Position numbers and translations under genes: made by a program. From Liolophura sinensis (Eukaryota > Mollusca > Polyplacophora > Chitonida > Chitonidae), in assembly GCF_032854445.1 (NCBI RefSeq), contig NC_088297.1, positions 9,696,163 to 9,760,162 on the forward strand: a DNA stretch of 64,000 bases, in the 5' to 3' direction. This document shows, in pieces, positions 48,210 to 60,950 of the stretch; position 1 is the first letter of the stretch; each line of letters begins with the position of its first letter. The notes beneath the pieces were generated by a model, which made no database searches, had not been told where the DNA came from, and saw nothing but the letters and a program-made list of their open reading frames with translations.

Positions 48210-48601
48210 CAGTGCGTCTAGGCTACGACAGCCACAGTTCTTGCTGACGCCGGGGTTTCTGTGATGGACGTTATATCTGTGACGGGCCACCGCAATGAAT
48301 CCAGTGTACGGAGTTATGTCACCAAACCGTCCGGTTCAAAACGCCGTGAAATCAGCAATATCTTGCATCCTTCAAGTGTTATCAGAAAATGCCGTTGAGT
48401 GAAAATACTCCCATGTCAGTCACGCCACTCCCAGTGCAAATGCCCGACGCTGTCGACTGTAATTTTACACATAATAATAGCAATACAATCCAAATGGCAA
48501 AATCCCAGTTTTCAGTCACGCCTCAAAGTTTTGGAGGGCTGTTCAACAATGCAACAATAAATAACAGCACAGTTCACATCAACTTCACATCCTCCGGATA
48601 G
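48210..48601 (+). pseudogene. Tyrosine recombinase (Crypton/DUF3504-like), part 2
   Basis: Reads ATTATVLADAGVSVMDV and then the TGHRNESSVRSY box, which includes the conserved H and the tyrosine nucleophile of the R-H-R-Y enzymes, followed by the usual tail KPSGSKRREISNIL. A different frame then carries the typical end of these proteins (FGGLFNNATINNSTVHINF, stop at 48598-48600), so there is at least one frameshift. An in-frame TAG lies just after the insertion point. Together with 43040-43208 this is a dead, partial copy. Confidence 0.65.
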
Positions 48602-49827
48602 CGGACTGGCTACAGATCGTCCTTTTCAACTCCCAGTCCTTGTTTGATGTTTATCCGAGTTAAACTATTGTGTTTTTTCCCCACACAATGTTCTGTCCGT
48701 TCACTCATGTTTTCTCCCTGCAAGCGCTATTGTCTGACTGCCGCCAATATATTGCCGTTGACCAAGATCTTCAAATTTGGTACATCATGTGACCTTTATG
48801 CATGAGTGTGACGTGTATATTTTACGTAACTGGTACGGCGCACTGTGTGAAACATGTTCACGGGGCTAGTTTAATGTACATATAACTTTGTACAGATTGC
48901 GTCATTACAATTTAAATTGTGATAGCCATCTATTGTATTTCACAATACAATAAACGCAAATCATATTTATCCTCACGGTACCTTCAACATATAAATTATA
49001 ATATATTTATTTGCTTACTTATAATAAGCATAAACACATATCGTTGATGCTGTTATTGTTTTGTTATTTATCAACATATGTTGAGAAATTAATATTGAAT
49101 TGAAAATGTGAACTGAAGTGTTCCATTATTTCAACATGCGTTACCCAGTGTTTAGGAATTTGATACAGAATACAACATGACCGCAAAGCATTTACACAAG
49201 TAAACCAAATAAAATTCAGTATCAATCTATTGTTAACCTAATTTTGTGTGTTTCAATTATTTTTTTTGTACGTAATTCAAACTTTAATTACGTTTAAACA
49301 GTTGAGCTGCCCACTTTTGTTGTCGTTTTGCTGATGCCAGAGGTTTCCAGCTCCTTTAGCTCTGTCAGACAGAGTTTGGGAACATTTTTGATCTGCCCGA
49401 ACTCTCGCTACCAGCAACGAGCGACCTCCCCTGCTCACTGTCAGTGTGGTCGCTGTTTGACACAGTGCCTGTCTCATCGAAGCCTACCCTGATAACAGCG
49501 TCTTAGCTGAAATATGAAAGCAACCCTACAGGTGTTTTATTTCATAGTGCCATATTTTATAGTCGGAATTGTTTTCGAGAAACAAACGTATTCTTTTTAT
49601 TACTCTGTCCTAGTCGTGAAGCACATCGCATTTTAACACCCCCTGTAAAACACATTATGGTTTCGTCGAGAATTAGGTCACGCCCCTTTAGAACGTTCGG
49701 TTGGACGAAATCAACGTGTCAGGGAAAGTGGGGGCGTTTTTTCTTTGCTGTTAATCTATACCACAATGGCGTTTTTGTTATAATTACGAAAACATTTTGC
49801 TGCTACCAAGGTAATAGAATAGAAATA
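48602..49827. other. AT-rich spacer, nothing recognised
   Basis: No ORF with a recognisable family, and no repeat structure until the foldback element at 49.8 kb. Confidence 0.55.
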
Positions 49828-49984
49828 ATGTTCTCGTGAGGGTAGTCTAACGGTAGTTTTATATCAAATCGATGTGGAAGAGTTTACAAATTTTAGGTCT
49901 CAGGCTTTGCCTTCGACCTACAATATAAACTCTTCCACATCGATTTGATATAAAACTACCATTAGGCTACCCTGACGCGAACAT
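49828..49984. mobile_element. Foldback element, about 157 bp
   Basis: Arms of about 60 bp (49828-49888 and about 49925-49984) are near-perfect reverse complements, sharing for example TATCAAATCGATGTGGAAGA. A secondary AGGTC/GACCT stem sits in the loop. It lies exactly at the left edge of duplication copy B. Confidence 0.85.
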
Positions 49985-51162
49985 GATTTCTTAATTAAAC
50001 ACTGCCACTAAATCCTCTCCACCTGTCAGATAATGAACAATGACGATCACCGGTTACGTGTGATCATTTGTCAACTATCAGACTTTCGTCACTGTCCTGG
50101 TTTTACTGTCTATGCTGTATTGTAGTCTTTTTATATTTCGTTTATTTTACAGGATTTTATTAAAGAGTGCATTCAATGTTTGAATTCTAGGATTGGCCTT
50201 TTATATGATCCAAATGTAACTTTTGTTTGGATATATAGACTCGTGACAAGTAGTTTTGCCCATTCCAAACACAGATTTTAAAAAACAAGACTACAGATAA
50301 TAGGAATACAGTCATTTGGAAAAAAAACCTGAACGGCAACAAAACATTTTTTTCTTACGTGCTTGGTAACGTTGAAACCAACGAATGGAGAATTCTTACT
50401 GGATGCGTCATGTTACCTCAACCGGAGACACAATGTCTCGGCAATCGTACACCAGGTGGCTAAACGGGAAAGATTCAGTTGACACAAGCGGAAACAGTTG
50501 CGTCCTCGTGTTACAGAAATAACCCGCACATGATTGGTTAAATCTGATAAAATAGCAGGGCTTTTGCGATTTTGCTTACTTTGAACTGCGATATTTCGAT
50601 TGTGCTAAATCACAAACACAGCAAATTATGCTTTTTATTTATTTTTTTATTTGCTGTTTTACACCGTAGGCCTACTCAAAAACATTTCTCATATACGACG
50701 GCGGCCAGTATTTTGGTGGAAGGGAAACCAAAGAAAGTCCGGGAGAAAATTATGTTTTTTTAACTTTTTGTCGGAGCTCGGAGCATACCTTGCCACTAGC
50801 AGTATGGTCCATAAAGTCCACTTTACAATTCGAACATTTGACTGCATCTAATTCAAAAGGAAAAAATCTGAAAAAAGTAAACATATTTTAGGCACAGTTT
50901 GTAGCTGCATTTCTGTTGATGCTGACTACATGTTTGCTCTCTAAAGATGTGTAAGTACAAATGTGCACGCCCACAATGACTTGGGCATCACTGGCAGACA
51001 GACTGTGCTCGGCACCACTTATACACGTGTTGCACAAATTACAAAATTTGTGTACTGCTGGTAGACAAAATTATGTATATGTGCATTTTTGCCACAATAT
51101 TGTGTACCAAGTGTACTTTTTTAGGCTATGCGGTCTTTTCCTTTGACGTGAATAGGCCTATG

Positions 51163-52232
51163 TTACTCCATGCCGATCCACTGAGGAAGGACCCAGTCTG
51201 CTAACGTGTTGTTGTGGTGTTTGGCAATGTACGATCCAGGTTGAAACAAGTGCTTGTAATATACAGTGGTGCCATTGACCAACCAGGCCACCCACCAGCT
51301 ATATGTGCCCACTGTCATCAAGGTATGGTTACAGCGGCTCAGCACGGCCATGTCTACCTCCGGCCGATCAGAACTCACAAACACCGAGATCCCTGACGGC
51401 AACACCTTCTTCACCCAGGCCTGGTCGTCCGAGGAGACGACGAAGATGACGTTGTTGTTGTAGCGATTGAGGAAGAAACGGTAGCCATTTTGTAAGTATT
51501 CTTCACTGGCTACTCTGTGACCCATTTTGATAGTTTGTTTATGATGGGCCTTGTCCCCCCTCCTGACATGGACCGCCACGAAGACTGGTCTTTCCGCCCC
51601 ACGGGGTTCTCCCACCCTCATGCTTCCTTGGTCTTTCAGTAGGGTGGAGGAATTCCACTTTGTCGCAGGAAAAATCACTGAGTCCCAGACGGACTGGGCC
51701 TTACTTACAATGCTTGGACGAAATCGAAACTGTGTGCGAATCTCATTCTCATAGCCCGTGAAATATTTCCAAGATTGTAGAGAACAGCAAACAAAAATGT
51801 CCTTATCACACGGGATTTCCAGTAATTTTGGATCATAGGCAGATGCAAATCGCTCATAGCGGATGCCTTGTTTAGCCTTTGTTACATTCACAATCGTATC
51901 TGCATGCACCTCAAAGATGTCAAACAGCTTGCTGTGAGATGGCAGAACAAGAGTCATTCCCAATCGGCGAGAAATGCCGAGCGTGGCGGCGTATCCAAAC
52001 ATAATGTTTCCCAGCCTTCCCCCTCCTGGAGGAAGCAAACGCCCTGGTACAGGTCCGCACTTTTTCGCAATACGAGGGGCCTGACTAGGAACCAAGAATG
52101 GCACCTTTTCAACCGAGAGACCTCGTAAGTAAGGAACTGACCATGCTGAAGGTCGCTTCCCTTGCTCCTCCCCTCCCGATAAAAGTAAATTAAAAGCCAG
52201 GTATGACGCAATCAGTAAGATAGGCAAGATAT
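51163..52232 (-). CDS. Galactoside alpha-1,2-fucosyltransferase-like (GT11), copy B
   Basis: Paralogue of the gene at 32.5 kb, in direct orientation. The large exon begins at a conserved TTTCAG acceptor (52232) and ends with TAA at 51165-51163, about 355 residues. It has the same membrane anchor, GRLGNIMFGYA, HVRRGDKAHH and TVGTYSWWVAWL blocks. The C-terminus reads ADWVLPQWIGME, which resembles the end of vertebrate FUT1/FUT2 (LPEW-like), so B appears to keep the ancestral end. The copies differ at about 21 residues over this exon, roughly two thirds of them in the anchor/stem region. The first coding exon was not found; the upstream open frame has only a TTG and is probably intron. Confidence 0.87.
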
Positions 52233-52482
52233 CTGAAAGACACGAAAAATTTACGAAATGTTTTATATTTCTACACCATTGTGTCGGCAGAAATAGGTAA
52301 AAGAAAAATGCAGTGAGGCTACAATTACTCAAGACGTTGTGTTGTCATCATCTTTAACATAAAAACATATTGCAGTAATGGGAAAGGGAGGGAAGGGAGG
52401 AGCCTCGTCACATATATCAAACGGTAAGAAATGGATAGACGTAAATGACAAATTAAGGAATTCTGTCAACTGTTAAACTCGT

Positions 52483-52728
52483 ATATTTATTTATTTATTT
52501 GATTGAAGTTTTGTGCCGTACTCAAGAATATTTCACTTATACCAGGGCGGTCAACATTATGGTGGAAGGAAATCGGGTAGAGCCCAAGGGAAACCCATAA
52601 CCATCTGCAGGTTGAGAACAGATTTTCCCACGCACGACCGGATGGGTAGATAGTCTGAGCTGGACTTGAACTTACGGCATTAGTGAGAAGCTCTAGGCTC
52701 GCCTGCTACCCCCCTCGGCCACGGAGGT
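52483..52728 (-). repeat. SINE-A copy in duplication copy B
   Basis: Orthologous position to 33875-34117, with the same flanking sequence. Confidence 0.85.
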
Positions 52729-52934
52729 TCCTATGCTCATATAAGAGTGGTTAAGACGTTTACCTCTGAATCGTGTGGAATTCATGTATGGCCAAATCAC
52801 ATTTTAGAGAGGGATTTGTGCGTTATCAGATAACGACAGGCCTTCACGTTTTATAGCCCTATAATAGTAAAAAAAAAATTGTCTCACGGAACAACTTCCG
52901 TCTTTTCTAACATGATTACAAAAAGCTCTGGAGT

Positions 52935-53745
52935 GCTCCTATAAGAAGACCTCAGATCGAGTGGACAGAAGATATATTTGATGTGAAGAAAGTAAAGTAA
53001 ATGGACAGAAGACATATTTCATCAAAAAAGACAAATCGAGAGGACAGATGATATATTCTATAAGAAGCCTAACTGGGTAAACAGAATATATATATTCTAT
53101 AAGAAGAAGACAAATTGAGTGGACAGAAGATATATTCTTTTCTATAAGAAGTCAAATCGCGTGGACAGACGATATATTCTATGAGAAGCCAAACTTGGTA
53201 GGCAGAAAATATATTCTATAAGAAGAACACAAATCGAGTGGACAGAAGATATATTCTATAAGAAGATGACAAATTGGGTGGACAGAAGATATATTCGATA
53301 AGAAAATGACAAATTGGGTGGACAGAAGATATATTCGATAAGAAAATGACAAATTGAGTGGACAGAAGGTATATTCCATGAGAAGATGACAAATTGGGTG
53401 GACAGAAGATCTATTCGATAAGAAAAAGACAAATTGAGTGGACAGAAGGTATATTCCATGAGAAGATGACAAATTGGGTGGACAGAAGATCTATTCGATA
53501 AGAAAAAGACAAATTGAGTGGACAGAAGGTATATTCGATAAGGAGAAGACGAATTGGGAGGACAAAAGGTATATTCGATAAGGAGAAGATAAATTGAGTG
53601 GACAGAAGAAAATATATTTTATAAGAAGACAAATCAAGGGGACAGAAGATATATTCTATAAAAAGACAATTTAAGTTGACAGAAGATTAATTCTGTAAGA
53701 AGACAAACTGAGTGGACAGAAGATATATTTTATACGAAAGCATAT
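52935..53745. repeat. Minisatellite, roughly 37-40-bp unit, copy B
   Basis: Same repeat and relative position as in copy A but only about 0.8 kb. It includes a higher-order duplication (two near-identical stretches around 53341-53510). Confidence 0.9.
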
Positions 53746-55369
53746 GGGACTATGGAAAAGATTGCCATTTACCTTGTCAGTTTCCAAGTGCACATAAGCA
53801 AATTGCAATGCTTCAAAAGTAGTTCTTTTTGCCAAAAATTACACAGGTGGATTATTCGCAGACAATCACTGTGACGGATTAAATCCCATCACACTTCCAG
53901 ATGCTAAGGGCATTGGATAATTGAACTGATAACTACCAAGGGAGGTAAACCCTTAGACCGACAAGGAACTGATGCATTACTAAAACAGCTCATGTTATAA
54001 ACGTCAAATGTGAAAAAGTTGCTTAATAAAGATCATTGACTTATTTCGAGCAGTCCAGTTACCGGCTCAAACTATAAAGATGACAACCTTCCTATAAATG
54101 AGGCATTATTGGGCTCAGCGTTAAATACTAATATATAAACAAATAAATACCTAAACTATAGAAGACATTCCAATATCCCGACCCTTCGCTTCATCAAAAT
54201 GTACAAAGTCCCTCGATGTTCTGCTTTTTGGTTTTATCTTTTAACTTTGCTGGATCCATACTTTAATGGACTGGTTCGTTCTCAAAATTTCGTCCAAAGT
54301 TGTTTATGACTTTTTCAGCCGTAATTTTGTTGACAAACATACAGACAGAGAGACAGACAAAGACGGGCAAAATATAAGCTTGGGTGGATAATTTACTGTT
54401 ATCGGTTCTGTTACTGGGTTCATATATAGACCTGTTGGATTGGACGTGAATAAAACAAAACAAAGGTAATAAATAAATAAATGACTCCAACAATTAAACT
54501 TACTTAGTAGACCTTTTGGTGTACATGGAGCGGCAGTCCGTTTTCTAAACCACACAGAAAATCGTAACTTTGGTAACATTGTTCCAGTTAGTAAAACAAA
54601 AGATCGAAGCTATGTCTCTGTCGCACACGGTGGCTTCAATAGGCAGAGTGACTCCGGTAAAACTCTTTCTTGATCCGCGGCATAAGATTGAAGAGTCATA
54701 AAAATCACACAAAAAAAACACTCGAGCGAGACTGTGTTCCATGTGGTAGGCAGATAAAAGGCGGGTTATCGATTTAAGCCATGAAATAAAAATGTGTAAT
54801 TTTGTATAATATTGACACGGATCGTTACTGTATAGTACATTGACCCTTTGTTTCTTTTTGAAGTTTTCTTGCTTTTTTCCTGGTTTTGGATTTCACCGCG
54901 GGGAAGAAACTATGATCTGGGTGTGGACCGTGATACCAGAGACGCATTCTGGAGCGATGAGCCTGTCAACTCTCACGTGAGTATCACGTTGTTTAATTCC
55001 AAATCACGTTTTCACTGTCTATGTATTAAATCTTAAGTATTTTTTTCCATTGTTTTTCCACAAAAATGTTTCATAATGTTGTATGATGTCATCATCTCAC
55101 ATAATGAGGAAATGCTGACGTGTATACTAGCCAGCAAAAGCTTCTGAAATATAGTTCAAATGCACACAAATCATTTTTCCTCGGGGCTTCGACCCACGAC
55201 AAGCGTATAAAAGAAGTGGTTGTGATAACCATGGAAAATTCTGGTTTTGCTTACCGTCGAACTCAAGAATTTTTCACTCATACGATGGTAGCCAGTGTTA
55301 TAGGCATAAGAAATGGGGATGCCAGGGATAAACTACCGACAGATTACTGCACGTGACTACGATTTTCTT

Positions 55370-55760
55370 AACAAGAGTGACCTAATTACAAAGTCAAAAT
55401 GTTAAGTCTCGGTCTCGCATATCGCCATGGTAGCATGTGACTACCATTTTCTTACCAACAGCGACCTAATTACAAAGTCAAAATGTTATGTCTCGGTCTC
55501 GCATATCGCCATGGTAGCACGTGACTACCATTTTCTTACCAAGAGCGACCTAATTACAAAGTTAAAATGTTAAGTCTCGATCTCGCATATCGCCATGGTA
55601 CACGTGACTACCATTTTCTTACCAACAGTGACCTAATTACTAAGTCAAAATGATGAATGTCGATCTCGCTTATCGCCATGGTAGCACGTGGTTACTGTTT
55701 CCTTATCAACACTGACTAATCACAAAGTAAAAATGATAAATCTCCATATCCTTTGTCGCC
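55370..55760. repeat. 84-bp VNTR, copy B (4-5 units)
   Basis: Same unit as 37175-37395, with more copies. Confidence 0.78.
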
Positions 55761-56128
55761 ACGTGAGTACCATTTTGTTACAAACCATTACATAAGCACA
55801 AAGTCAAAATATTTAATCTCTTACTGATGGTTTCGTTTGCTTTTATATCGACAGATGGAAGACTACAGTCGGAAGAACATACCAAAAACAGGATTTCATA
55901 AGATATTTCTGTGAACGCGGATTTTTACACATATAGCAGTTCTCTGTTCATTCGAATTTTGTTTTTTCGATCAGTCCGTGGAACGTGGCCATTACGTAAC
56001 ACATTTACGATCAATGATGAGGAACAATATAATGTCAAATGGATCGATTCCAGACTAACACGGTACTTACTCAACAATCTAATCAATAAACAATTGCGTA
56101 TTCCGTTATCGATCTCCTGTCAGGCCGA

Positions 56129-59100
56129 CAGGGTTCGCACGCCTCCTCGAAATCCTGAAAAGTCCTGGATTTTTTTTAAGTTTTGAAAAGTCCTTAACAG
56201 TCCTTAAATTCGCATATGAACTCATGAAAAGTCCTGGAAAAAATAAAATCTGCAGAAACAAATTTTCAGTTTAATGCGATGGAAAGCGCTCTTAAAAATA
56301 AAGCCAACAAATCTGCTGAAACTCGAATGAAATCTTCCGTTTGACACGCTGTGGGATTTTCCATTACAAAACACGTGCGTTTTGCGACATAAATTATCTC
56401 CCTTGTTACAGCTACCGTAAACCGGCAAATTTCATCAGCCGATCTGCCGCCCTCCGAGATACATGTAAAGCTGGTATATTACGGGGGAGTGCGATGAATG
56501 GACGGAAGAGCTTAATCGGGCCATGTGCTAGCCATGCGTGACGATAAACACTGCTAAATAGAACAACAATGCCGCTGGGCAAATGTTTATTCAGTGATCG
56601 GTGGCTTCAATATCCCCACTACAAAGACTGGCTTAGAAAGGGGCGGGATAAACACAGTGCTAGATGTATGTTGTGTATGAAAGACTTTGATGTATCAAAC
56701 ATGGGCGAAACTGCTCTCCGAAGCCACAGCAAAGGTCAAAAACATTCACAACTCGTGAGGCAAAACGAGGCGTCAAGCGGATTATCAATTCGTGACTTCT
56801 TTACCCAGAGCGAGAAAGATGCACCCAACTCTGATGCAAGTTCAACTACATCAAAGAAATCCTAATTGACGGACTTTGTCACTCGTAGTGACTGTTTGAA
56901 AGCGGAAATAATTTGGGCCCTTAAGGTTATCAAATCCCACTATTCTTTTAAGTCGTGCTCTGACAGCCACGACGTTTTAGTGGAGATATTCCCGGACTCA
57001 GAAATAGCCAAACAATTTTCCTGCGGTGAAAGAAAATGCAGCTACTTGTGTAACTTCGGAATTGCTCCTTACTTCAGAGAACTACTGAAAACTCAAGTCC
57101 GTAAGGAAAAAGCATATGTACTTTCATTTGACGAAAGCATGAACTCCAAGACAAAAAATAAACAGATGGACCTGCATATAAGAATTTGGAGAAGCAATGG
57201 ACAGGTAGGCCCTAAATAATTTCGAAGTTTTTAAAAAATTTAATCTAAATAAATTTAAGAAGGCCGAATCTGTATAGCCATTGTCTCTATTTTTATTTTA
57301 CACTCTATATGCTAAATAGGCCTATGTCGTTTGATATAAATTTGATGTGTTACATGATTTAGCCTAGGTGTACTATAAATAAGGAGAGGTCGGAATCCTG
57401 ATCCATATTTTAAGGCAATCTGAATTTTTGGTCAAAATGTGATAAAAAAAATATTTGGAATTATATGAGGCCTAATTTTGTACATTTATTAATAAATTAA
57501 AATAACTTAGATTATACACTGACTTCAGATTTAATTAGGTTTAAGACATTTTGACATTTCTGCTCTGTGATGTATGGTATGTCCTATAGCTAAAAACATT
57601 AATTAAAGCTCATAGATTAGATATTGTTGTGTTGTTATGGCTAGCACATGCATGACTTATAAATAACACAACAAATATCTGTATACTATACTATACTACT
57701 GTGTTTATAATTAGTTGATGCTACACTGTAATGCAAATTAATTCAATGAGTGATATATAATTTGTTATTTCCAGGTGTCAACACGATACTATGACTCGGC
57801 GTTCATGGGCCATGCAACAGCAGAAGATTTGGTGGAACATTTTTCAAAGATCACAGAAGGGCTTGATTTGAAGAAGCTATTGCAAGTATCAATGGATGGA
57901 CCAAATGTCAACTGGAAATTTTATAGATTGATGCAAGATAAACTGTCCACAGTTGATAATACTTCACTTCTTAACATTGGCAGTTGTGGACTTCACATTG
58001 TTCGTGGTGCATTTCATGATGGATCTGTTTGTTCTACCTGGCCAGTTCAGAAACTTCTACAGAGCCTTTATAGACTGTTCAATGACACACCTGCCAGAAG
58101 AGATGATTTTCTGAATGCAACAGGCTCGGACATATTTCCATTAGAATTTTGTGCACATCATTGGGTGGAAAATGTAAATGTGATTGATAGGGCTTTAAGT
58201 GTGTATCCTTCTATAAAAGTGTTTGTAGAGAAAGTTAAGAACAAAGTTGTCCCAAGTCCAAACACTGTGTCCCTTGAAAACGTTGTATCTTGCACTCAAG
58301 ACAAGCTCATTGTTGTAAAGTTGCACGTATTTTCTTCTATTGCCAAACAATTATCTACATTTCTAATTAACTATGAAACTGATAAGCCAATGGTGCCATT
58401 CCTAGCCGATGACCTTTTCAGATTACTTTCAGCTCTAATGAGGTGATTTGTGAAAACAGACTCTTTGACTAATGCTTCAACCATAAGTAAACTATTGCAG
58501 CTAGACCCAAAAGACAAGAAAATTCACAAGACCTACAACAAGATTGATTTAGGGTTTGCTGCTGAAGCCGAGTTGAAAAAAATCCAGGCAACTACATGTA
58601 GCACATCAAAAGTGAGTGACCGAGAAGTGATGGAACTAAGAACACAATGCAAGGATTTTCTTGTGAAGACAACAGCTGAGATCATGGAGAAGTGTCCCCT
58701 GAAATATTCACTGACGAGATACTTGGCCTGTCTCGACCCAAGGAAGCTCGCCACATCAAAGCAAGAGTGCTTGGATAAAATGAAACTACTGCTAACTAAA
58801 ATGGTGGAAGCAAACAAAGTAATGGGAGGGATATCGGAGTGTGATGATATATTAGTTCAATTTGAGGACTTCATTAACACAACAGTTGTGGGTCACCACT
58901 CGCAATTCGAATCGTTTAAGCCGTACGATTCCAGACTGGATTTGCTTTTCCATCAGACCATTGGTACAAAGGAGTGCTTTAAGAAGCTCTTGGCCATTGT
59001 CAGAGACATTCTCCTAATTTCTCATGGCCAAGCATCTGTCGAACGGGGCTTTTCAGTTAACCGTCAGATAGAGGTTGAAAATCTTCTTGAAGAGTCCCTT

Positions 59101-60478
59101 GTTTCACAGCGTATAACCTGTGATCACATTGAATCAGTGGGTGGAATAACCAAGGTAGACATCAGTAAACAATTGCTTCTTCTTCCGGAGCAGCCAGGCA
59201 GAAGTATATGACACACTTAGAAAATCAGAGAACAGAGAAAGAAAACGAGGAAGATCGTAAAAAAAGAAAAGCATTTCTTGATGAGGTTGAATCCCTAAAA
59301 ACAAAAAAACACGGATCGAGAAAGACATATTAGAATTAGAGCGATCAGCTGACAAATATTCTGAGAAGGCTGAAACAACGAGCCAGCTAACTTTCATTGC
59401 CAAATCAAATAGCCTACGTAGAACTGCCAAACAAAAGAAAGAAGAACTGAATGCTCTCTGTACTGAACTAGATGAGAAAGTAAATGAACTTAAGGGATGA
59501 CTAAATTTCTTATCTTTTCTCTTGTTGACATGACTTTACCAACAGAAATAGTCAGTTATCTTGAACAGTGAAAATGTGCCTCAGTAAAGTTTTGAAATTT
59601 ATTCTTGGTGTGGTTTGTTTTATAAATTCTCACAGTTTGTATACAGGGACATGTCCAGAGATTTGCGGGGTGGGGGACGTTGTATTCAATAAATGTATTC
59701 TGGAATAATTAAGAATTTGAGCTCCCAAACCAGTGAACAGTATTGAAATAGCCATGGATATGTCCCTGGTATATGTTGTACATGTATGTACCTAGCCAAT
59801 TAGCTCAGTCATGTGATCATCTGATTTCAGTAAGTTTTATTGCTATGAAATAGTCTTGTTTTATCAGTCAGATAGTCACAAATCTGCAAACTGTAGTGGG
59901 TTCAAATATAGTCTTGGTTTACAATTTTCATTGTTTCTCACCTTAATTTTTCATTAGCTTTGGTGACTAAGTGATTAAAAGTGCTTGCAGATCTCCTTGC
60001 GCCAGACAACTTTTGCTTAAAATCATTTTTATTAGCCTTTCACCACTTCAATTGCATAAACAAATGTTCATCGCTAGTGAAGGAATTGTTTATAATTCTC
60101 CGAAGTTCAGTGGTTCTCTCCAGCTCCCAATCCAGTAAGCCCCATAGGCTGCTAAGAAAGTGAAAGATTCTCAAGTACTAGCTTTAATAAACTCCACTCA
60201 TCAGGCTATGGATTTCCACTGCTCTTATCTTATCAGTGACGAGTCGGACAACCCTCATCCAGCGGGAGTCCCATTATACTGATACCGAGAATAACCGGTA
60301 CTGTACATGTTCGGTTGACAAATGTAGCAGCTTGTGTGTTCAAAAGGCATGAATCACACCCTGCCCGTCAACCGGAAATAGTGGAAACTCCTGGAAAATC
60401 ACTGCAAAAAGTCCTGAAATGTCCTGGAATTTCCTGGAGTGATGCCAAAACTTATTATGCTTTTATAGCATAATTACC
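56129..60478 (+). mobile_element. hAT-type DNA transposon, decayed, inserted in copy B
   Basis: Copy A is uninterrupted here. The left end reads CAGGGTTCGCACGCC, typical of hAT termini, followed by repeats of AAAAGTCCTGGA. The right subterminal region also carries AAAGTCCTGAAATGTCCTGG, but no matching right inverted repeat is present, so that end is lost or truncated. About 100 bp of host sequence present in copy A (about 37759-37836) is missing at the junction. No clear 8-bp target duplication was seen. The right boundary is approximate. Confidence 0.8.
56569..59480 (+). pseudogene. hAT-family transposase, broken
   Basis: Two exons: 56569-57204 and 57775 to about 59480 (donor CAG|GTAGGC, acceptor TTTCCAG). 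N-terminus: a zinc-finger-like CMLCMKDFD followed by HSKGQKHS (BED/TTF type). Middle: an RNase-H-like core (FDESMN, LQVSMDGPNVN, HHWVENV). C-terminus: LISHGQASVERGFSVN, the hATC dimerisation signature. A Lys/Glu-rich coiled-coil tail follows (ELERSADKYSEKAE, KQKKEELNAL). Breaks: in-frame TAA at 56863-56865 and TGA at 58444-58446, a frameshift near 59180 before the tail, and another near 59320. The protein is therefore not produced intact. Confidence 0.82.
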
Positions 60479-60501
60479 GTGTTATATTCACCGTGGGGGT
60501 G

Positions 60502-60569
60502 TTTGTTGTGTAACCCGTCAAATAACTCGGTATGAAACAAGGCTCAGCCGTATCGGGTTACACAACAAA
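60502..60569. repeat. Perfect 15-bp inverted repeat (hairpin), copy B
   Basis: Same arms as copy A at 60502-60516 and 60555-60569, same loop length. Confidence 0.75.
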
Positions 60570-60950
60570 GACCATGGCGAAGGCGTTAAAGTCCATTCTA
60601 CCACAAAAAGGAGTAAAATGAAGCAAAAAAAAAAAACCGGCACATTTCATTCTGCCATTCTCTTTCACTCCCTCTGCAGAGACCATACATATTAGACCAA
60701 TCAACCACAAGTCTGGGCCTTTGCGATGAGGTACCTGCAGATCTTCCTCTCACAAAAGGTGGCACTAGTGACACAGAACTTGCATGTCACAAGTCTTGTT
60801 GTGCGACGCAAAACATGTTGCGCGTTGCGCTTTCATCTGTGATGTATTTGGTCGACCCACAGTGACGTCACCCTCATGACGCTGCAGTGAAATGTCCAGC
60901 ACCACTCAAAGACGTTCCACTTCGGACTTCTGCCAGTATCCCATTGACCT

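Larger units (their letters stand above)
49985..60950. repeat. Segmental duplication, copy B
   Basis: Partner of 30990-38300. It is larger because a hAT transposon (about 56129-60478) and a longer 84-bp VNTR lie in it, though its 40-bp array is shorter. It starts immediately right of a foldback element and ends after the TTCCACTTCGGACTTCTGCC block that it shares with copy A. Confidence 0.88.
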
